Source of the DNA: Bryobacterales bacterium | Lineage (GTDB): Bacteria > Acidobacteriota > Terriglobia > Bryobacterales > Bryobacteraceae | NCBI GenBank assembly: GCA_009697505.1 | Contig: SHUD01000002.1 | Coordinates: forward strand, 1 to 64,000 | Direction of reading: 5' to 3' | Length of the DNA: 64,000 nt | In this document: piece after piece, positions 1-8,392 of the stretch | Layout: the number at the start of each line of letters is the position of its first letter | Numbering within the stretch: position 1 is the first letter of the stretch | Notes under the pieces: generated by a model | The model's input: only the letters and a program-made list of their open reading frames with translations | What the model was told of the DNA's origin: nothing | Database searches by the model: none | Translations under genes and position numbers: made by a program

Positions 1-143
1 CGCAGGGATGCGACCGGAGCGCCGATCCAGGGCCGGAATGGGGGGCGGCGCGAGCCGCCCCGCCCCGTGTCCATTCTGGCGGGAAAGCGATAAATCCCGG
101 GAGCGCGAGGGCAGCGCCCTCGCAGTAAGCAAAGCTTATTTCC

Positions 144-491
144 TTACGATGCCGGTGCGGTTTTGGTGCGCCAGCTTCGTGGACCGCACTTGAGCACGTG
201 ACCGTGATGGAGCAGCCGGTCAAGCATGGCGCTGACCGCAGCAACGTCGCCCAGCAGTTTGCCCCAGTCTTCCACTGGACGGTTCGATGTCAGCAGCGTG
301 CTGGCGCGTTCGTAGCGGCGCATCACGATTTCCAGCAGATCCTCGGCGGCGGTGTGCGGCAGCTTGCGCATGCCGAAGTCGTCGATGATCAGCAGTGGCA
401 CAGTGGCGACCGATTCCATGTAAACTTTACGCGTGCCATCGGCCACGGCGTCGGCGAGTTCGTCCAGCAAAACGTGCGTTTCGCGGTACAG
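144..491 (-). pseudogene. Truncated IS21-family IstB helper ATPase (C-terminal part)
   Basis: The reverse strand encodes the C-terminal half of an IS21-type IstB transposition helper ATPase. The segment from YRETHVLLDELADA through a Walker B-like LLIIDDFGMRKL to LTSNRPVEDWGKLLGD and HGHVLKCGPRSWRTK matches the conserved back half of IstB. The N-terminal domain and the Walker A loop are absent; upstream of the YRETH segment the frame turns into unrelated sequence. No istA and no terminal inverted repeats are visible nearby. I read it as a dead remnant of an old IS21 insertion. The left boundary is approximate. Confidence 0.8.
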
Positions 492-635
492 CCATTCAGC
501 AAGCGGGCGAAACCAACAGTGGATTGCGCAGCAAGCCACGATTAACACAAGTTCTAGCACATTAACTGAAAAAGGACAGGCTGATCGTCGGTCCGAAGCC
601 GAACGTAAACGTTTGAATTGAAGAGCCTTGAGGAT

Positions 636-712
<77 letters not shown>

Positions 713-814
713 GAGCTATGGTAGCGCACGGGGTGGAGCAGGTCAAATTTTCGCGCGGAATGTTGTGCTGAGCAGCGCCGCGCGGCCGGGGCTTGTTACC
801 ATGGTCAGGAATCC

Positions 815-1636
815 ATGCAAGCTCTCCTGGATGCACTGAAACCGGGGCAGGAAGACGAGACGCTGGCGCGCGCCATCGATCCGCGGCGCCTCCCCGCGCA
901 CATCGCCATCATCATGGACGGCAACGGCCGCTGGGCCAAACGCCGCGGGCAACTGCGTCTGGCCGGGCACAAGGCGGGCATGCGCTCGGTGCGCGCTGTC
1001 ATCGAGACCTGCGCGCAACTGGGGCTGAACGCGCTCACGCTGTATGCGTTTTCCGTGGAGAACTGGAAGCGCCCGCGCACGGAAGTCGAAATGTTGTGGC
1101 GTCTGCTGCGTACCTACATGCGCCTGGAGCTGCCCGAGCTGATGCGCCAGAATATCCGGCTCTACGCGATCGGCCGGCTGGAGGCGTTGCCTCCGCAGGT
1201 GACCGAAGACCTGAAAGAGGCCATGGCGCAGACGTCGACCAACACGGGCCTGCAAGTGAACCTTGCGATCAACTACGGCGGGCGGGCCGAAATCGTGGAT
1301 GCCGTGAAAGCGCTGGTGGAGGAATCCCGCGGGAGCACCGTCGAGATCGATGAGGCGGCCATCTCGGCGCATCTGTATACGGCGGGCATTCCCGATCCCG
1401 ACCTGCTCATCCGCACGTCCGGCGAGATGCGGGTTAGCAATTTTCTCCTGTGGCAGATCGCTTACGCCGAGTTGTACGTCACCGAAACCTTGTGGCCGGA
1501 CTTCACGCGCGGCGACCTGCTGCGCGCCATTCTCGATTACCAGAAGCGCGACCGCCGCTTTGGCGGCCTGGGGGCGAACGGCCGCCCGCCGGTGGATGAC
1601 CGCTTTTCCGAAACGCTCGGCATCCCGGCCCGATGA
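815..1636 (+). CDS. uppS: Isoprenyl transferase (undecaprenyl diphosphate synthase)
   Basis: Cis-prenyltransferase that extends farnesyl diphosphate with isopentenyl diphosphate to make the C55 undecaprenyl carrier lipid for peptidoglycan and other surface polymers. The 273-residue protein carries the family signature IIMDGNGRWAKRRG with catalytic Asp35, and the C-terminal LIRTSGEMRVSNFLLWQ segment that binds the homoallylic substrate. The ATG at 815 is preceded by a modest AGGA. The stop overlaps the cdsA start in an ATGA (1633-1636), so the two are probably translated together. The uppS-cdsA order is a common lipid-precursor arrangement in bacteria. Cytoplasmic, membrane-associated. Confidence 0.95.
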   Translation: MQALLDALKPGQEDETLARAIDPRRLPAHIAIIMDGNGRWAKRRGQLRLAGHKAGMRSVRAVIETCAQLGLNALTLYAFSVENWKRPRTEVEMLWRLLRTYMRLELPELMRQNIRLYAIGRLEALPPQVTEDLKEAMAQTSTNTGLQVNLAINYGGRAEIVDAVKALVEESRGSTVEIDEAAISAHLYTAGIPDPDLLIRTSGEMRVSNFLLWQIAYAELYVTETLWPDFTRGDLLRAILDYQKRDRRFGGLGANGRPPVDDRFSETLGIPAR

Positions 1637-2394
1637 AGCGACTGGTCACCGCGGCACTCCTGATCCCGTTCATCGCCTGGGTCACGCTGGTTTCTCCGCA
1701 ATGGGTGTTTCTGTTGGTGCTGGCGGCCACGGGACTGCTGGCCTACCACGAGTTCGATCAGATCGCGGCCGCCAATGGCATTGCGCGCGCCGGATTGCCT
1801 GGCATGCTCAGCGGGTTGGTGTTGCTGATGGCTCCGCAGCCCGTGGTGGTACTGGTGTTGATCGCGATGCTGGGGATGGCGCTGGCCATGCGTGTGAACA
1901 ACTTCAGTGCGGCGATGCCGGCGGCGGGTGTTTTTATTTTGGGCGTTATCTACGTCTTCGGAGCGTGGCGGTGCGCGGCGGATCTGCGCGCGTTGAATCC
2001 GCACTGGCTGCTGTTCGCGATGGCGCTGAGCTGGGCGGGCGATACGGCGGCTTTGTACATCGGGCGGCCGTTCGGCAAGCATAAGATGGCTCCGCGCATG
2101 AGTCCGGCGAAGTCCTGGGAAGGCGCGGCGGGTTCGGTGGCGGGCGCGATGCTGTTTGGTGGCATCTACGCGCATTACCTGATTCCGGAAGTGCCGCTGG
2201 CAGCGGCTCTGGCGCTGGCGGGTGCAGGCAACATTGCCGGACAGGTGGGCGATCTCTGTGAGTCCGCGCTCAAGCGCGGCGCGGGCGTAAAGGACAGCGG
2301 AACGCTCTTGCCGGGCCACGGCGGCTGGCTCGACCGCCTCGATTCCAGCCTGTTCAGCGTGCCGGTGGTTTACGCTCTGCTAAGAATCTTTTAA
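1633..2394 (+). CDS. cdsA: Phosphatidate cytidylyltransferase
   Basis: Integral membrane enzyme that makes CDP-diacylglycerol from phosphatidic acid and CTP, the branch point of phospholipid synthesis. The 253-residue protein is mostly hydrophobic helices. It ends in the CDS signature [19 protein letters not shown], whose acidic residues bind Mg-CTP, and has the SPAKSWEG motif in the second half. It starts inside the uppS stop (ATGA overlap), so translational coupling is likely. Its last 41 bp overlap the 3' end of the convergent copA gene. Length is normal for the family. Confidence 0.95.
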   Translation: MKRLVTAALLIPFIAWVTLVSPQWVFLLVLAATGLLAYHEFDQIAAANGIARAGLPGMLSGLVLLMAPQPVVVLVLIAMLGMALAMRVNNFSAAMPAAGVFILGVIYVFGAWRCAADLRALNPHWLLFAMALSWAGDTAALYIGRPFGKHKMAPRMSPAKSWEGAAGSVAGAMLFGGIYAHYLIPEVPLAAALALAGAGNIAGQVGDLCESALKRGAGVKDSGTLLPGHGGWLDRLDSSLFSVPVVYALLRIF

Positions 2395-4531
2395 GCCGCA
2401 AGCTGTTGCCCACCACGCTCACCGAACTCGCGGCCATGGCCGCACTGGCGATCACGGGGCTCAAGAATCCGAAGGCGGCGGCGGGAATCGCCAGCACGTT
2501 GTAGCCCAGCGCCCAGACCAGGTTCTGCCGCATCACCTGCCACGTTGCGCGGGAAAGAAGGATGGCGTGCGCGACGCCGGACAGCCCGGAGCGCAACAGC
2601 GTCACATCGCCCGCTTCGATGGCGATGTCCGTCCCCGAGCCCATGGCGATGCCGATGTCGGCTTGCGCGAGCGCGGGTGCGTCATTGATGCCGTCGCCCA
2701 CCATGGCCACGCGCCGGCCTTGTTGTTGCAGCTTGCGGATCTCCGCGACTTTGCCGCCGGGCAGCACGCCGGCAATCACGCGCTGGATGCCCACCTCCCG
2801 CGCGACCGCGTCCGCGGTGGCCTGCACGTCGCCGGTGAGTAAAACGATCTCGAGCCCGGCGCGGCGCAACTCCGCGATGGCTGCCGGCGAGTCGTGACGG
2901 ACCGGATCGGAGACCTGCAGCGAGCCCGCGTACTTGCCATTGATAGCCACTAAGACTCCCGGGCCGTTGGCGTCAACTCCCTGTTCGCGCAGGAATGCTT
3001 CGTTGCCGCCTAAAATGTCACAGTCTTCGACCCGCGCCCATACGCCTTTGCCGGTGACCGAACGGAAGTCCTGCGTATCGGGCACATGGATGCCCCGACT
3101 CTCGCCGAATTCCACCACAGCCCTGGCAAGGGGATGCTCGGAGCGGCGCTCGGCCGCGGCAGCCAGACGCAGCGCGGCATCGTCGAGAGTCGTTGCGGTG
3201 ACGCGCGGCTTGCCCTCCGTGACCGTGCCGGTCTTGTCCAGCACGACCGTGTCCACGCCGCGCAATTTTTCCAGCGCTTCGCCGCCCTTGATGAGCAGGC
3301 CCATCTCGGCGCCGCGTCCGCTGGCCACCATCACGGCGGTCGGGACGGCCAGGCCCATCGCGCACGGGCAGGCGATGATGAGCACGGCGACGGCGGCCGT
3401 GGCCCCGCGGACCACTCCACCGCCGGCCAGTATCCATCCGGCAAAGGTGGCCAGCGCCAGCGCGACAACCACGGGAACAAACACGCCGCTGATCTTGTCC
3501 GCCAGCCGTTCGATGGGTGCGCGCGAGCCCTGCGCCTGCCGCATCAGGCTCACGATGCGCGCGAGCACGCTGGCTTCCCCGAGCGCCGTCGCCCGATAGC
3601 GGAAGCTGCCGGTGGTATTGACCGTGCCGCCGATGACCGTGTCTCCGCGCTCCTTCTTCACAGGCGCGGGCTCGCCCGTTAGCATTGATTCGTCGATGTA
3701 GCTGGTGCCGTCGATGACTTCACCGTCCACGGGAATCTTTTCGCCGGGCCGCACGACGATGGTCTCGCCGGTTTGCACCGACACCAAGGGTACTTCGGAT
3801 TCGTTGCTCTCGCGCTCGTTTCCTTGACGAACGACACGAGCACTGGGCGGCTGCAAGTGAATCAACTTGCGCAGGGCGCTGGTGGTCTGGCGCTTGGCGC
3901 GGGCTTCCAGGGCACGTCCGGCGACCACAAACGCCAGGATCAACACCGCTGCTTCGTAATAGACGTCGGCTGCAATGCCGCGCGAATGAAAGAAGCGCGG
4001 GGCAACCGTCACCGCCAGCGAATACAAAAACGCCGCGCCGGTACCAAGTGCTACCAGGGCGTTCATGTCCGCCGATCCGTGGCGGACGGACTTCCATGCG
4101 CCCGTGTAGATCCGCCCACCGGCCCATGTCATGACGAAAACAGTCAATGCGGCGAGACCCCACTGAACGGGTACCGAATGCATGTAAGTCATCGATGCGC
4201 CCATGGCCACGGCTCCGGCGGCAAAGCTCACCGCCGCCTTGATGGTCAACTCGCGGGCTTCGGCAACTTGCTCGCGCTCACGCTCTTCCTGCTCCTCGAT
4301 GGCCGTGCGGCCGGATCGCGGCAGGCTGGCGTCATAGCCCGTGCCGCGAATGGACTCGACCAGTTTCTCCGGCGTCACCGCCCGCGGGTCGAAGGCCACC
4401 ACGGCTTGGCCGGTCATCAGGTTCACGGCGGCCTTGGAGACTCCGGGAGTCCCGTCGAGCGCGTGCTGCACATGCGCCTGGCATGCCGCGCACACCATGC
4501 CGTCGACCTTGATGGTGACCGACTCCGTCAT
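2354..4531 (-). CDS. copA: Copper-translocating P1B-type ATPase
   Basis: Heavy-metal P-type ATPase that probably exports Cu(I). In order: an N-terminal HMA domain with the metal-binding CAAC, transmembrane helices, the actuator loop with [11 protein letters not shown], the CPC intramembrane metal site in [12 protein letters not shown], the phosphorylation motif [12 protein letters not shown], the SEHPLARAV nucleotide-binding motif and the hinge [12 protein letters not shown] chose the ATG at 4531 (725 aa). The open frame extends upstream, but that stretch is unlike any ATPase and overlaps the small HMA gene. It sits 2 bp after that gene, so the pair is probably one copper-handling operon. CPC plus HMA favours copper over zinc or cadmium. 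Confidence 0.93.
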   Translation of the reverse strand: MTESVTIKVDGMVCAACQAHVQHALDGTPGVSKAAVNLMTGQAVVAFDPRAVTPEKLVESIRGTGYDASLPRSGRTAIEEQEEREREQVAEARELTIKAAVSFAAGAVAMGASMTYMHSVPVQWGLAALTVFVMTWAGGRIYTGAWKSVRHGSADMNALVALGTGAAFLYSLAVTVAPRFFHSRGIAADVYYEAAVLILAFVVAGRALEARAKRQTTSALRKLIHLQPPSARVVRQGNERESNESEVPLVSVQTGETIVVRPGEKIPVDGEVIDGTSYIDESMLTGEPAPVKKERGDTVIGGTVNTTGSFRYRATALGEASVLARIVSLMRQAQGSRAPIERLADKISGVFVPVVVALALATFAGWILAGGGVVRGATAAVAVLIIACPCAMGLAVPTAVMVASGRGAEMGLLIKGGEALEKLRGVDTVVLDKTGTVTEGKPRVTATTLDDAALRLAAAAERRSEHPLARAVVEFGESRGIHVPDTQDFRSVTGKGVWARVEDCDILGGNEAFLREQGVDANGPGVLVAINGKYAGSLQVSDPVRHDSPAAIAELRRAGLEIVLLTGDVQATADAVAREVGIQRVIAGVLPGGKVAEIRKLQQQGRRVAMVGDGINDAPALAQADIGIAMGSGTDIAIEAGDVTLLRSGLSGVAHAILLSRATWQVMRQNLVWALGYNVLAIPAAAFGFLSPVIASAAMAASSVSVVGNSLRLKRFLAERKPPAR

Positions 4532-4533
4532 TT

Positions 4534-4728
4534 TTAAACCGGAATGTGCGGCTGGTAGCCGGCCTTCTGGATGGCTTCGAGCGCCGCCGCCTGCTGGGCC
4601 GCATCGGCATCCACTACGGCGGATCCCACCTTCACGTCGCGAACGGTAAGCCCATCCACTTTTTCCAGGGCCATCCGTACGCGTCTGACGCAGGCGTCGC
4701 AATGCATTCCTTCGATCGCGATGTGCAT
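4534..4728 (-). CDS. HMA-domain copper chaperone-like protein
   Basis: A 64-residue stand-alone heavy-metal-associated domain. The [15 protein letters not shown] segment has the CxxC motif (CDAC) that binds Cu(I), and length and pattern fit a CopZ/Atx1-type chaperone. It lies directly upstream of copA on the same strand with a 2-bp gap, the usual chaperone-exporter arrangement, so it probably delivers copper to the CopA N-terminal domain. Metal specificity cannot be read from sequence alone. No metal-responsive regulator gene is seen beside the pair. Confidence 0.85.
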   Translation of the reverse strand: MHIAIEGMHCDACVRRVRMALEKVDGLTVRDVKVGSAVVDADAAQQAAALEAIQKAGYQPHIPV

Positions 4729-4737
4729 ACCTTCATC

Positions 4738-5322
4738 TTAGATGCGGACTGGCGGGGTCAGGACTTCGATGATTACGTAGGGGCCCGGTTCCGGCTGCTC
4801 CATGCCGAAACGGCGCGCGGCCGCGAGGGCATCCTCCATCTCAGCGAGCAAACAGAATTGGTTCACCGGTATCTCCCTCGCCATCCCGTTACAGGAGAGC
4901 GGGGAGCAACCGAAGGCCAAGGTCCCCAAGACAATATTTCGTTCCACCACGTCGTAGCCAAGCGCTGCGTAGCCGGGCGGTGCGGGTCCCGCGGGCAAAG
5001 CGGGCAGTTCCCGTGGGAAAAGTTCATCGACTGCGATAGCCCGGCCATCTCCGGACAGGTCGAATAGCATGGGCAACAGACGGTAAGCGAAGACCGCAAA
5101 CTCCGCCTTGCGTTGCTCGGGTACGCAGGCCCATGCTTCCGCTTCCGAGTTCCAACAGGTTGCCCGATTGCAGTCCCAACGATCCACCCAACTTGGCGGA
5201 CGTTTCGCGATGCACTCACTGACGCTGGCCAGCTCCCGGCCTTCCCAGGTGAACTTCTGTTTTGCGCAATAACCCAGCAAAACCAAGCCGGAACAAACCA
5301 GGCCAGGAACACTCGCGGCCAT
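4738..5322 (-). CDS. Hypothetical cysteine-rich protein
   Basis: I do not recognise a family. The 194-residue product starts with a hydrophobic stretch (VPGLVCSGLVLLGYCAK) that could be a signal or membrane anchor. The Cys in LLGYC resembles a poor lipobox. It has about nine cysteines, several in the CNRATCWNSEAEAWACV segment near residues 50-70, and a proline/glycine-rich PAGPAPPG middle. It lies between bshC (3-bp gap) and the copper genes (9-bp gap), all on the same strand, so it may be co-transcribed. The context hints at thiol or metal handling, but that is inference only. Confidence 0.6.
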   Translation of the reverse strand: MAASVPGLVCSGLVLLGYCAKQKFTWEGRELASVSECIAKRPPSWVDRWDCNRATCWNSEAEAWACVPEQRKAEFAVFAYRLLPMLFDLSGDGRAIAVDELFPRELPALPAGPAPPGYAALGYDVVERNIVLGTLAFGCSPLSCNGMAREIPVNQFCLLAEMEDALAAARRFGMEQPEPGPYVIIEVLTPPVRI

Positions 5323-5325
5323 GAT

Positions 5326-6882
5326 CTACACCGTGTAAACGCGGTGATCGGGGCACATTGGCTCGACGGTTTCGTAGATGCGGCCGATCAGATCCATGCC
5401 GTGTTGCGCGAGGAAGGGAAGAATCGAATAGAAACGTTCCTGCGGGTGCCGGTGCGGATAGAGCATGGCGGCCAGATGCCCTGCGTCGCCTACGGCGCGC
5501 GCGTCCCGGCGCATGGTTTCACGAGCCGTCTTCTTGCCCAGCTTTTCCAGTTGATACAAAACCTTAGCCCGGCTCTTGCCGGCGGCATTGGCGAGCGTGG
5601 GGTCGAACGATTCCAGGCTCCCCTGGACGTGGTCGAGGTGACGGGTGATCTCCGCCGTGGCCGCTTCCAGCGACTTGGTCACGCTTTCGGGAACCAGCGT
5701 GCGTGCGATCCGCTCCTGTAGCGCGGTCGGATTGGTCATGACCTGAGTGACGGTCAGACCATACCGGTTGAGCAACTTCTGTGAACGGGCGTCGAGCAGA
5801 GTATAGCCGCTGCGCGCCATCGCCACCGGCATACGCCCCAGCAAACGCCGGTACGCTACTTCCGATTGCGCCAGATACGCCAGTTCTCCGGGGCCGCCCA
5901 CGTAGGCAACGGTGGGCAGCAGATAGTCCTGCCAAACGGGCCGCAGCAGAGCGTTCGGAGATACCTGTTCGGCGCGATCCGCAAGCGCCGCGTACTCCGA
6001 GTCTTTCAGACGCAGCGCCAAGCGCGCGCCATTCTCCAGCAGGAAAAACAGCGACGTCTTGCCGTCGATGTGAACCTGCGCGTGGTATCCGGCGGCGTTC
6101 AATTCGCGATTACGTTCCATGAATCCCGCCTTCAACTCCGGCACTGCCGTGAGTGCTTTGGCCAGGAAAGGAGCGCCCACCTTGCGCACGGCCGGGTCCA
6201 GCGGATCGAGATAAATCAGATCCAGCTTCGCGAGAACGTTTTTCATCAGCGCGCGGAATCCCTGGCCCATCGTCGCGCCCGGTCTATACGTTTGCTCGAC
6301 CGCGGCCATGACTTCGTCCGCGAAGGGCAGGCCTCCCAGGGACTTGCGCAGCTCGTGGAGCGGAGGATTCGCCATCGCGATCCCTCCCACGGGTTGCTGC
6401 TTGGTTGCGGACTCTCCGGGACCCAGGCGGACAGCCACCGGTTCGCCTGCCGCGCCGAATGTCCAGGCATGATTCACTTCCGCGAAATCGTGATCTTCGG
6501 TGGCCAGCCAGAACACCGGCACCGCGGGAATGCCGCGCTCGCTCAGTTGGCGGGCCATGCGGGCCGCCGTCATCGCCTTGTAGATGGTATAGGCGGGACC
6601 TGAGAACAACCCCACCTGCTGGCCGGTGACCACGGCAACCGTTCCCGGCTGGGCCAGCTTGCGCAGGGACTCACTGTCGCCGTTCTGCGCGCGTAAGGCC
6701 GCGACCATGGCGCGCCGCCGGTCTTCAGGGTAGTCGACCTGCTTGGCGGCTATCGCGAACGACTCCGGATCGTGCGGATCATGGTGGTAAAAGCGCGCAA
6801 CTTTATCAAAATGATAGACAAAATCGCCGAATAGCCTGGAAGTCCCGGGGAGGTCGGTGTGGCGGATACAGGCAGGCTGCAT
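5326..6882 (-). CDS. bshC: Bacillithiol biosynthesis cysteine-adding enzyme
   Basis: BshC joins cysteine to glucosaminyl-malate in the last step of bacillithiol synthesis, the low-molecular-weight thiol used in place of glutathione. The 518-residue protein matches the family in length and overall pattern: a Rossmann-like core with VVTGQQVGLFSGPAYTIYKA, then FWLATEDHDFAEVNH, then a C-terminal helical coiled-coil part near residues 400-480. bshA and bshB are not in the window. It lies upstream of a cysteine-rich protein and copper genes on the same strand, which fits thiol buffering of metal stress. Divergent from cyaY. Confidence 0.92.
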   Translation of the reverse strand: MQPACIRHTDLPGTSRLFGDFVYHFDKVARFYHHDPHDPESFAIAAKQVDYPEDRRRAMVAALRAQNGDSESLRKLAQPGTVAVVTGQQVGLFSGPAYTIYKAMTAARMARQLSERGIPAVPVFWLATEDHDFAEVNHAWTFGAAGEPVAVRLGPGESATKQQPVGGIAMANPPLHELRKSLGGLPFADEVMAAVEQTYRPGATMGQGFRALMKNVLAKLDLIYLDPLDPAVRKVGAPFLAKALTAVPELKAGFMERNRELNAAGYHAQVHIDGKTSLFFLLENGARLALRLKDSEYAALADRAEQVSPNALLRPVWQDYLLPTVAYVGGPGELAYLAQSEVAYRRLLGRMPVAMARSGYTLLDARSQKLLNRYGLTVTQVMTNPTALQERIARTLVPESVTKSLEAATAEITRHLDHVQGSLESFDPTLANAAGKSRAKVLYQLEKLGKKTARETMRRDARAVGDAGHLAAMLYPHRHPQERFYSILPFLAQHGMDLIGRIYETVEPMCPDHRVYTV

Positions 6883-6950
6883 GAGTCCAATTAGATGCGT
6901 CGCAGGCTCAAGGGTAGCAAATTTCTTACGCGCTATGCTGGTAATTACGA

Positions 6951-7277
6951 ATGGACGAACAAGAATTCAGGCTGCGCGCCGATCAAGCGATGGAGGACCT
7001 GCACCGCCGGCTGTCGGCGGCGGGCGACCGTCACGACCTGGAATCCGACTTCAACGCCGGTACTCTCGTAGTGGAATTCGAAGATCCGCCCGCGAAGTTC
7101 GTAGTAAGCCCCAACACGCCGGTGCGGCAGATCTGGGTCTCGGCCAACCTGCGCAGCTTTAAACTGGACTGGAACCCCGCGCAAAGCGCCTTCGTGCTGC
7201 CGGATACCGGACAGACCCTGGCCGCGGTTGTCGCCGAGGCCGTCAGCGAAAAACTGGGTGCGCAAGTGAGTCTGTAA
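6951..7277 (+). CDS. cyaY: CyaY/frataxin-like iron-binding protein
   Basis: A 108-residue frataxin-fold protein. The N-terminal acidic helix (MDEQEFRLRADQAMEDL) is followed by the strand-rich core LVVEFEDPPAKFVVSPN and the QIWVSAN strand typical of CyaY/frataxin. Frataxins bind iron and regulate Fe-S cluster assembly. The gene lies 2 bp before hemW, which handles heme and carries an Fe-S cluster, so the context agrees. The ATG at 6951 fits the family start. Length is normal for bacterial CyaY. Confidence 0.82.
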   Translation: MDEQEFRLRADQAMEDLHRRLSAAGDRHDLESDFNAGTLVVEFEDPPAKFVVSPNTPVRQIWVSANLRSFKLDWNPAQSAFVLPDTGQTLAAVVAEAVSEKLGAQVSL

Positions 7278-7279
7278 AC

Positions 7280-8356
7280 TTGGCGGGCGTATACATCTCC
7301 TACCCCTTCTGCGCGCAGAAATGCACGTACTGCAATTTCGCCTCGGGCGTGTTTCCGCGCGAGTTGGAGACGCGCTACATGGAGACGCTGCTCGGCGAGT
7401 TGCGCGAGGCTGCATGGCCATGGACGCCGGAGACGGTTTACCTGGGTGGCGGCACTCCCAGCCAGATGGATACGGAATCGCTCGCGGCGGTTCTCAAGGC
7501 AATCCCCGGCAAGTGGGCGGAGGCCACCATCGAGGCCGCTCCGGGCAATCTCACTGTTGAGAAAATCGCGGTCTGGAAAAGTGCCGGGATCAACCGCGTG
7601 AGCCTCGGCGTGCAGTCTTTTAACCAGAAGGAGCTGGCACGGACGGGCCGGCGCCACACCGCGGAAGTCGTCGAGAGGGAGATTGCCCTGCTGCGCGCGG
7701 CCGGGATCGAGTCGATCAACGTCGATCTCATCGCCGGACTGCCGGGACAAACGCTGGCGAGTTGGACCGCTTCGCTCGACTGGATCGAACGGCTGAGTGT
7801 ACCCCACGTGTCGGTTTACATGCTGGAGGTCGATGAAGACAGCCGCCTGGGGCGCGAGCTTCTGGTGCTGGGATCGCGCTATGGAGCCGGCGACGTGCCG
7901 AACGAAGACGCCATCGCGGACTTTTACGAACTGGCGGTCGAAAGGCTCGCGCGTCTCGGCATCGAGCGCTATGAAATTTCCAACTTCGCACGCGCTGGCT
8001 TCGAATCGCGTCACAACCTGAAATACTGGAAACGCGAGCCATATCTCGGATTCGGCGCGGACGCGCATTCTTTTGACGGTGAGATGCGCTGGCGGAATCC
8101 CGAAAATGCGGCGGAGTACGTCGCCGGGCACGTGGCCGACCAGCGGCAGATCGAACGCACGCCGGCCGACGCGTTGGGCGAGCCGTTTTTCCTTGGCCTG
8201 CGCCTGCGCGAGGGCGTCGAGAGCAACGCATTTCCTGAAATTATCGAGCGATTTGTCGGCGAGGGGCTGCTCGAACGCGCCGGTAGCCGCGTGCGTTTGA
8301 CGTCGCGTGGGGTGCTGCTCTCGAATGAGGTATTCGCGGAATTCATCGCGCCGTAG
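7280..8356 (+). CDS. hemW: Radical SAM heme chaperone HemW
   Basis: HemW-type radical SAM protein, formerly annotated as oxygen-independent coproporphyrinogen oxidase. It binds heme and is thought to insert it into target proteins. The 358-residue product has Cys11, Cys15 and Cys18 in the FCAQKCTYCNF cluster motif, the YLGGGTPS glycine-rich SAM motif and SINVDLIAGLPGQT. The start is a TTG at 7280, 2 bp after the cyaY stop; no ATG fits before the cluster motif. True HemN has extra N-terminal residues that are absent here, so HemW is preferred. Confidence 0.88.
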   Translation: MAGVYISYPFCAQKCTYCNFASGVFPRELETRYMETLLGELREAAWPWTPETVYLGGGTPSQMDTESLAAVLKAIPGKWAEATIEAAPGNLTVEKIAVWKSAGINRVSLGVQSFNQKELARTGRRHTAEVVEREIALLRAAGIESINVDLIAGLPGQTLASWTASLDWIERLSVPHVSVYMLEVDEDSRLGRELLVLGSRYGAGDVPNEDAIADFYELAVERLARLGIERYEISNFARAGFESRHNLKYWKREPYLGFGADAHSFDGEMRWRNPENAAEYVAGHVADQRQIERTPADALGEPFFLGLRLREGVESNAFPEIIERFVGEGLLERAGSRVRLTSRGVLLSNEVFAEFIAP

Positions 8357-8392
8357 GTGATATCCTCGAAGTTAGTCCCCTCCAAGCGGTCT

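Noticed and set aside
2354-4702. Longer copA start with a 57-residue extension
   Set aside because: The extension is the HMA gene read out of frame and has no ATPase similarity.
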